In this document: positions 15,499-20,496 of the stretch, piece after piece
Layout: each line of letters begins with the position of its first letter
Position numbering within the stretch: the first letter of the stretch is position 1
From: CAZFBA01 sp964517135
GTDB lineage: Bacteria; Cyanobacteriota; Vampirovibrionia; JBFMGH01
DNA: 20,496 nucleotides
Direction of reading: 5' to 3'
NCBI GenBank assembly: GCA_964517135.1
Contig: CAZFBA010000053.1
Location: 1-20,496, forward strand
Position numbers and translations under genes: made by a program
Notes under the pieces: model-generated
The model's input: the letters and a program-made list of their open reading frames with translations, nothing else
Database searches by the model: none
Told to the model about the DNA's origin: nothing

Positions 15499-15565
15499 AT
15501 CTATAACAAATGTCATAAGAAATCAGATTACAGAAAAGATTTCTATCGATTATTAATAAATCATT

Positions 15566-15600
15566 CAAAACCGGAACTCTAATTTTCCGGTTTTGTCTGT
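15566..15600. terminator. Bidirectional terminator between the convergent operons
   Basis: CAAAACCGGA (15566-15575) and TCCGGTTTTG (15586-15595) form a perfect 10-bp stem with a 10-base loop. The T run sits inside the right arm and the A run inside the left arm, so it can serve both the plus-strand CoA operon and the minus-strand efflux operon. A second smaller hairpin (CCTGA/TCAGG, 15606-15620) followed by TATTTTT may back it up on the plus strand. Confidence 0.65.
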
Positions 15601-15683
15601 ATTTCCTGATTTTATCAGGTATTTTTACATTCTGTCAGGCTCTTGTTCTGCTGTGGCCTTTTGCAATGAGCAATACTACAAGC

Positions 15684-15715
15684 GTATCTTCTGGTCATAA
15701 GTAAGCAGAAGATAC
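15684..15715. repeat. Perfect 10-bp inverted repeat after the permease gene
   Basis: GTATCTTCTG and CAGAAGATAC are separated by 12 bases. It lies 13 bases past the permease stop codon on the minus strand. Neither side has a proper T run, so it may be an mRNA 3'-end stabilising hairpin of the efflux operon. Confidence 0.6.
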
Positions 15716-15727
15716 AGGGCAACTATA

Positions 15728-16957
15728 TTACTCATGTCTCAGTGCGTCGATAGGGTTGAGTTTTGATGCTTTATAGGCCGGGTAGAATCCAAAAAATATG
15801 CCCACCATACTTGCAAAAAGAAACGATAGCAAAATTGACTCTATTGAAATCTTTACAGGAAAGTCTATAAACCTGGCCACTGTATGAGAAGCAAAAAAGC
15901 CAAGCATAATGCCAATAAGACCGCCAATAACAGAAAGAATAACTGACTCAACCAGAAACTGAAGTCTTATATCCCACATTTTAGCACCAACTGCAAGCCT
16001 TATTCCAATCTCACGTGTTCTTTCAGTGACTGAAACCAGCATAATATTCATAATACCTATACCACCAACAAGAAGAGAGACCGAAGCTATACAGCCAAGT
16101 AAAATACTCATTACCTGTGTTGACTTTTGTGCAGTTTCAAGGAATTGTGAAATATTTCTTACCGAAAAATCGTCGTCATCTCCTTTTTTGATGCTATGAA
16201 GTTTTCGCAGAAGCTTTGTAATATCTTCTTCTGCTGTATTAAGAGCTTCTTCATCTACTGTCTGTACCATAATCATGCTAACCATGCCAGGAAACATTGT
16301 TCCGAAGAGTTTTTTTTGTGCAGTTGTTATGGGTACAAGAACAACATCATCCTGATCGAAGCCTCTCAGGTCCTGGCCTTTTTTATCAAGGACACCAAGA
16401 ATTTTAAAAGGGGTTCCCTTGATTCTGACTGTCCTTCCTACCGGGTTAAGGTCACCAAAAAGGTTAATTGTAACAGTATTACCAACAAGACATACCTTGG
16501 CAGCAGATTTAACGTGGCGTTCAGTAAAGGGTTCGCCCAGAATAATCTTCCAGTTGTTAACGTTGAAATAAGACGGTGTTGATCCCTGAATTGATGTGAG
16601 GGTATTTTGATTTTGATAAACGACCTGTGCACCTTCAGAAAAGATAGGTGCCACATCTTTAACAGCTGGGATATTGATTTTTATTTGCCTGGCGTCTTCA
16701 AGTTTTAATGTTGGTATTGATCCTGAACCCATGCTGATACCCCCACGAATTGAAGAACCCGGTCTGATAATCATAATGTTACTTCCCATACTGGAAATCT
16801 GGTCAGCTATTCTGGTTTTTGCGCCATGCCCTATTGCAAGCATAACAATAACAGAACCTACGCCAATGATAATACCCAGAGATGTCAAAAATGACCTCAG
16901 TTTATTACTTCTCAGGGCTCTAAGTGATATTTTAACTGTAGAAAAGATATCTATCAC
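15728..16957 (-). CDS. MacB-like ABC transporter permease (FtsX family)
   Basis: A 409-residue inner-membrane permease. Membrane segment 1 is at 23-43, a large periplasmic MacB-type domain fills about 44-275, and three further segments lie at about 282-306, 332-356 and 372-394. The cytoplasmic coupling motif VTERTREIGIRLAVGA (310-325) and the terminal NPIDALRHE are typical of the family. It would form a mechanotransmission-type pump with the separately encoded ATPase; E. coli MacB has both in one chain. Start is GTG, 16 bases after the ATPase stop, with only a weak AAGAAG upstream. It is last in the tolC-macA-ATPase-permease operon. Substrate unknown: antibiotic, lipopeptide or toxin are family-level options. 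Confidence 0.92.
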   Translation of the reverse strand: MIDIFSTVKISLRALRSNKLRSFLTSLGIIIGVGSVIVMLAIGHGAKTRIADQISSMGSNIMIIRPGSSIRGGISMGSGSIPTLKLEDARQIKINIPAVKDVAPIFSEGAQVVYQNQNTLTSIQGSTPSYFNVNNWKIILGEPFTERHVKSAAKVCLVGNTVTINLFGDLNPVGRTVRIKGTPFKILGVLDKKGQDLRGFDQDDVVLVPITTAQKKLFGTMFPGMVSMIMVQTVDEEALNTAEEDITKLLRKLHSIKKGDDDDFSVRNISQFLETAQKSTQVMSILLGCIASVSLLVGGIGIMNIMLVSVTERTREIGIRLAVGAKMWDIRLQFLVESVILSVIGGLIGIMLGFFASHTVARFIDFPVKISIESILLSFLFASMVGIFFGFYPAYKASKLNPIDALRHE

Positions 16958-16973
16958 GGGTTATTGTCTTCTT

Positions 16974-17645
16974 TTAACTGACTATTTTTCCATCACTGAA
17001 TCTTATGATTTTCTTACCGAAGAGGGCTATATCTTCTTCGTGAGTAACTATAATGATTGTTTTGCCTGAATTTTCGTTTAAGTCTTTAAAGATTTTCATA
17101 ATGTCTATGCTTGTTTTAGAATCCAGATTGCCGGTAGGTTCGTCAGCAATAATGACAGGAGCATCATTAACCAGGGCTCTTGCTATAGCAACTCTTTGTT
17201 GTTGTCCTCCTGAAAGCTGAGAAGGAAGGTGATGTTTTCGATCTGCCAACCCAACTATATTAAGTGCTTCTGTAGCTTTTTGTTTACGCTCTCTAGAATG
17301 GAAGCCAGCATAAACCATGGGCAATTCAACGTTTTCTATGGCGGAAGTTTTTGATAGCAGGTTAAAGCCCTGAAAGACAAAACCTATGTATTTATTGCGT
17401 ATTTCAGCCTTTTTGTTTCTATTTAAGTGGCTGACATTAATATTGTTGAGCAGGTATGTTCCTGAAGTAGGAGAGTCAAGACAGCCAAGTATGTTTAGAA
17501 GGGTTGATTTTCCTGATCCTGATGGGCCCATGATAGATACAAAATCACCTTTTTCAATCATCAAAGTAATATCATCAAGGGCATTAAATGATGATTCTCC
17601 CATAATATAAGTTTTAATGATATTTTTGATTTCTATCATAGTCAT
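16974..17645 (-). CDS. ABC transporter ATP-binding protein (MacB/LolD type)
   Basis: A 223-residue nucleotide-binding subunit with all motifs intact: Walker A GPSGSGKST (40-48), Q-loop Gln92 in VFQGFNLL, signature LSGGQQQR (144-151), Walker B VIIADEP with catalytic Glu169, D-loop NLDS and H-loop His202. It lies one base after the adaptor stop codon (TAATATG), so the two are translationally coupled. A second ATG two codons in is an equally good start. It powers the permease encoded next. Confidence 0.95.
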   Translation of the reverse strand: MTMIEIKNIIKTYIMGESSFNALDDITLMIEKGDFVSIMGPSGSGKSTLLNILGCLDSPTSGTYLLNNINVSHLNRNKKAEIRNKYIGFVFQGFNLLSKTSAIENVELPMVYAGFHSRERKQKATEALNIVGLADRKHHLPSQLSGGQQQRVAIARALVNDAPVIIADEPTGNLDSKTSIDIMKIFKDLNENSGKTIIIVTHEEDIALFGKKIIRFSDGKIVS

Positions 17646-17646
17646 A

Positions 17647-18804
17647 TTAGAACATTCTCGTTCTTCTGAAATTTCTACGGGATATTTCAGATTTATCTCC
17701 GGTTGCTATAATGACCTTCTGGCCTTCTTTCAGGTTATCAGAGATAATTTCAGTATAGTTATCATCACTGAGGCCGGTTTCAATTTCTATTCTTACAGGT
17801 TTATCGTCTTTTAAAATCCAGACACCCTGACGGTTATACCTTACAGTTTTATCGTTGCTTTCTGGTATAAACTTTAAACTGGCACCGGGAACCAGCAAAA
17901 TATTTTCTTTTTTTGTTGTTACGATAGTTACATCTGCTGTCATGCCTGGCATCAGCTTTAAGTCATCATTATTAACGTCAATAATGACAAAATAAGTAAC
18001 GACATTTTGAATGGTTTCAGGTGAATTTCTTATCTGTACTACTTTGCCTGAAAACATATCTCCGGGATAGCTATCCACAGTGAATTCAACGACCTGCCCG
18101 ACCTTTACCTTGCTTATATCAGCTTCTGAAACGTTAGTTTCTATCTGCATCTTGGTTAAATCTTCAGCTATAGTAAAAAGTGTGGGAGTTTGAAAACTTG
18201 CAGCGACAGTTTGACCTACTTCAATATCTTTAGAAATAACTATACCGCTTGTAGGAGAGATTATTCTGGTATATTTCAGGTTGGTCAGTGCATTATTTAA
18301 GACAGCTTTTGCCTGTTCAATTTTTGCTTTAGCAGATTCAAGTTCAGCTTTAGTAGAAAGGTATTCAGTTTCAGCGTTTTCAAACTCTATTCGGGCTATC
18401 AGATCAGTTTCATAGAGTTCTTTATTTCTGTTCATAATTCTTTCATTATTTTTCAGTATAGCGATCAGTTTATCATACCCGGCCTGAGCAGCCAGAACAC
18501 TGGCTTTAGCTTCAGCAACTTTAGCTTCAAACAGGGCCGGATCAATAATAGCAAGAAGCTGACCATTGATAACTTTTGTGTTGTAGTCTACATAAACTTC
18601 TTTGATGGGGCCAGAAACCTGAGAACCTATGATAGTTGTCTTAAGGGGTATAATGGTTCCTGATGCTGTTATGTATTCAGCTATTTCACCACGTATTACA
18701 GGTTCTGTTTGGTAGTATATTACGTCATTATCTCCCTTAAAGATATAAAAACCACTTACAACAAGCATTAACAGAATTATTATTGCTATGATAGCATTTT
18801 TCAT
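17647..18804 (-). CDS. MacA-like periplasmic adaptor (HlyD/RND membrane-fusion protein family)
   Basis: A 385-residue adaptor. The N-terminal membrane anchor is at about 4-22. A lipoyl/barrel-sandwich half lies at 40-90 (SQVSGPIKEVYVDYNTKV), then an alpha-helical hairpin at about 90-175 rich in Ala, Glu and Lys, which would contact the outer-membrane channel. The second barrel half (ISPTSGIVISKDIEVGQTV, 182-200) and beta-barrel and membrane-proximal domains (about 212-370) follow. It links the MacB-like pump to the TolC-like channel. The start is supported by CGGAGT eight bases upstream. The gene is 13 bases after the channel gene. The end is strongly basic (SRRNFRRTRMF). Confidence 0.93.
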   Translation of the reverse strand: MKNAIIAIIILLMLVVSGFYIFKGDNDVIYYQTEPVIRGEIAEYITASGTIIPLKTTIIGSQVSGPIKEVYVDYNTKVINGQLLAIIDPALFEAKVAEAKASVLAAQAGYDKLIAILKNNERIMNRNKELYETDLIARIEFENAETEYLSTKAELESAKAKIEQAKAVLNNALTNLKYTRIISPTSGIVISKDIEVGQTVAASFQTPTLFTIAEDLTKMQIETNVSEADISKVKVGQVVEFTVDSYPGDMFSGKVVQIRNSPETIQNVVTYFVIIDVNNDDLKLMPGMTADVTIVTTKKENILLVPGASLKFIPESNDKTVRYNRQGVWILKDDKPVRIEIETGLSDDNYTEIISDNLKEGQKVIIATGDKSEISRRNFRRTRMF

Positions 18805-18817
18805 TAGTTATACTCCG

Positions 18818-20152
18818 TTAGAATGTGGCTGTTAACTCAGGAATATCAGTACCTGTAGCTTTTTCAATATTAAAAATAGCCATGTTATACTCATAAAGAT
18901 TTTCGAGATAATTTAATTTAGCGTTTACAAGGCCTATTTCAGCATCTTTAACTTCAATGATGTTACCTGCGCCCAGCTCATAACGCCCTGATGCCAGGCG
19001 TAATCTTTCTTCTGCCTGTTTTACAATCAGCTCTGTCAGAGGTATTCTTTGCCGGGTCTCTTCAAGCTTCAAGAAAAACTCTTTAATTTCAAGATATATA
19101 AACTGTTTTAGGTCTTTAATATCTGCTTCTCTTTTTAATACTGTAGCTTTAGCCTCTTTGATTTTATTATGCGTCAGTAACCCATTAAAAACCGGCACGC
19201 TCATCACTGCTCCTACTGACCAGGAAGGATCCATGGATCTATCGCCCCGTGCTCCAAAGGCTGATTTGGCACTTATGACAGGATAATATTCTTTTCTAGC
19301 ATATCTTTGAGTCTGTTCTGCCGAGTCTTTAGAGAGATAAACAGATTTGAGGTCAGGCCTGAGTTCATAGGCCTGATCGATCAGGCTGTCGAAATCGGGT
19401 GTATAGTCTGCATATTTGAGTTCTCCTATCAGTGAATAACCGTTAAAACCAGGCAGCCCCATAACATTGTTGAGATACTCAATAGTGGCGTAGAGATCAT
19501 TGGTAGCAGTAATAAAATCAAGCCGGGCATTATTCAGGTTGACTTCAGCTGTAATAACATCTATTTTAGCTTTAAACCCGGCATTATAGAGCCTTTCTGC
19601 CTGCTCAAGCTGTTTTTCATAAAGCTCTATAGACTCTTTATATACATCGCAAGTTTGCATCTTCAATAAAACCAGATGATAATATCTTTTGACATCAAAA
19701 ACGACTTCTCTTACACGGTTTCTCAGGTCTTCTGTAGAAGCATCATAATTAATTTTATTGATCTTTATGCTGGTTGGCGTTCTGCCAAAGTCATATAAAA
19801 GCTGATTGAGACTAACGCCCGTAAAGAAATTGTTGTGGTTATTATCTAAAGCATCGTTGCTAATAGAAGAATTGTATCTATCATAGCTTGCTTCAACATT
19901 TATCTGCGGAAAATAGTATGATTTAGCCTGGCCTATTCTGCTTTTAAATATATCTGTGTTTAAAAAATAAGACTGTATAGAAGGGTTGTTTTGCATTGCT
20001 ATATCTATGCATTCATCTAGAGAGAGTTCTGAATTTAATTTTACAGGCTGTTCTGAAATTAATTCTTCTGCTAAAGCCCTGCCTGTATACATAAACATAG
20101 TTAATATAAATATTAAAAATATCTTTTTAAACACTGACTGCTGACCTATCAT
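18818..20152 (-). CDS. TolC-like outer-membrane efflux channel
   Basis: A 444-residue protein of the outer-membrane efflux family. The signal peptide is residues 1-28 (hydrophobic core IFLIFILTMFMY, cleavage after ALA). Two OEP repeats follow, each with long coiled helices, e.g. YEKQLEQAERLYNAGFKAKI in the first and KQAEERLRLASGRYELGAGN in the second; the paired RLYNAGF/GRYELGAGN motifs are typical. It is the first gene of the minus-strand efflux operon and the strongest evidence here for an outer membrane. A purine-rich AAAGAAAGAA precedes the ATG. Length matches the family. Confidence 0.93.
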   Translation of the reverse strand: MIGQQSVFKKIFLIFILTMFMYTGRALAEELISEQPVKLNSELSLDECIDIAMQNNPSIQSYFLNTDIFKSRIGQAKSYYFPQINVEASYDRYNSSISNDALDNNHNNFFTGVSLNQLLYDFGRTPTSIKINKINYDASTEDLRNRVREVVFDVKRYYHLVLLKMQTCDVYKESIELYEKQLEQAERLYNAGFKAKIDVITAEVNLNNARLDFITATNDLYATIEYLNNVMGLPGFNGYSLIGELKYADYTPDFDSLIDQAYELRPDLKSVYLSKDSAEQTQRYARKEYYPVISAKSAFGARGDRSMDPSWSVGAVMSVPVFNGLLTHNKIKEAKATVLKREADIKDLKQFIYLEIKEFFLKLEETRQRIPLTELIVKQAEERLRLASGRYELGAGNIIEVKDAEIGLVNAKLNYLENLYEYNMAIFNIEKATGTDIPELTATF

Positions 20153-20270
20153 TTCTTTCTTTAAACATGTTATACGATGAAAATAGAAAAATGTTCATTA
20201 GAAAGAAGAATTATTTTGTTGTGCTTAATAGTACAGGTTATTACTTATGGGTATAGTAAAATGCGCCAGT

Positions 20271-20282
20271 TTGTCCAGACAA
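20271..20282. promoter_or_regulatory. Possible operator upstream of the efflux operon
   Basis: TTGTC and GACAA flank a CA spacer, about 120 bases upstream of the channel gene. Small inverted repeats of this size are typical repressor sites, but no regulator gene lies nearby and one copy proves little. Confidence 0.25.
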
Positions 20283-20347
20283 TTTTTTTCATAGACCTTT
20301 TCCTTCTGGATGTAAATTTATAAAAAGCGAAAAAGCAGGTAGAAAAT

Positions 20348-20362
20348 TGGAACCTAAATGGG
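20348..20362 (+). repeat. Short dispersed repeat, right copy
   Basis: TGGAACCTAAATGGG is an exact match to 30-44 in the same orientation, followed by TGGGAATT. GCAGGT (20335-20340) and ACCTGC (20377-20382) flank it as a short inverted pair. Confidence 0.35.
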
Positions 20363-20395
20363 TGGGAATTAAGAGAACCTGCCTGGTGCAGAAAA

Positions 20396-20417
20396 GCACT
20401 GATACAAAGATCAGTGC
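20396..20417. terminator. Hairpin, possible minus-strand terminator of an off-window gene
   Basis: GCACTGAT and ATCAGTGC form a perfect 8-bp stem with a six-base loop. On the minus strand it is followed by TTTTC, a short T tract, so it could end a transcript entering from the right and insulate the efflux operon. Confidence 0.4.
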
Positions 20418-20496
20418 ATATCTTAAAATCTTAAAAAATTTTTGTTTATACCATTCCACGTAAATAATTAATATATGCTGATAGAATTCAGTAGGG

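Larger units (their letters stand above)
20153..20496. other. Non-coding right edge with promoter region of the efflux operon
   Basis: No supported gene. On the minus strand a possible -10 box TATAAC lies about 20 bases before the tolC-like start, without a good -35. The region also holds an operator-like inverted repeat (20271-20282), the second copy of the 15-mer repeat, and a perfect hairpin (20396-20417). Confidence 0.45.

Noticed and set aside
20335..20417. Riboswitch-like folding around the right-hand repeat
   Set aside because: Two short stems can be drawn, but they match no riboswitch consensus I know and no downstream plus-strand gene is in the window.
1..20496. CRISPR arrays, tRNA, rRNA or phage genes
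   Set aside because: I saw no regularly spaced repeats, cloverleaf sequences, rRNA-like blocks or phage structural motifs on either strand.

Overview
The window is AT-rich DNA from a Gram-negative-type (diderm) bacterium: it encodes a TolC-like outer-membrane channel with a signal peptide and a MacA-like periplasmic adaptor. Short intergenic spacers, an acetoacetyl-CoA/hydroxybutyryl-CoA gene set and alpha-glucan storage genes suggest a fermentative organism. A repeated ISFKG/IAFKG motif in the large GH13 protein reminds me of non-photosynthetic Cyanobacteriota (Melainabacteria/Vampirovibrionia). That placement is from memory and is tentative.

Layout. (1) 294-3704, minus: a very large cytoplasmic GH13 enzyme whose barrel is interrupted by two insertions, followed by a good terminator at 247-275. 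(2) 3983-5664: a 52-residue cysteine-cluster protein (minus), a four-helix membrane protein (minus) and a two-helix membrane protein (plus), interspersed with a miniature transposable element and a 38-bp relic of it. (3) 5811-9014, plus: glgM-glgE, the maltose-1-phosphate route to alpha-glucan, ending in a terminator. (4) 9193-9822, minus: an orphan LuxR/NarL-type response regulator. (5) 9823-10843: a gene-free kilobase holding the second full copy of the element. (6) 10844-15458, plus: a four-gene operon with a CoA-transferase, thiolase, 3-hydroxybutyryl-CoA dehydrogenase and a MetX-like alpha/beta-hydrolase. (7) 15728-20152, minus: a complete tripartite efflux operon (TolC-like, MacA-like, ATPase, MacB-like permease), convergent with region 6.

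How they work together. GlgM would make maltose-1-phosphate from ADP-glucose and glucose-1-phosphate, and GlgE would transfer maltosyl units onto alpha-glucan. The GH13 giant may act on the same polymer. The CoA operon covers condensation of two acetyl-CoA, reduction to 3-hydroxybutyryl-CoA and CoA exchange. No crotonase or acyl-CoA dehydrogenase is present here, so the end product is undecided.

The most notable items are a non-autonomous element of about 207 bp, with perfect 9-bp target duplications at both full copies and an 18-bp hairpin that varies in a pairing-preserving way; the GH13 enzyme with about 250 residues inserted between barrel helix 3 and the nucleophile strand; and the 52-residue cysteine-cluster protein.
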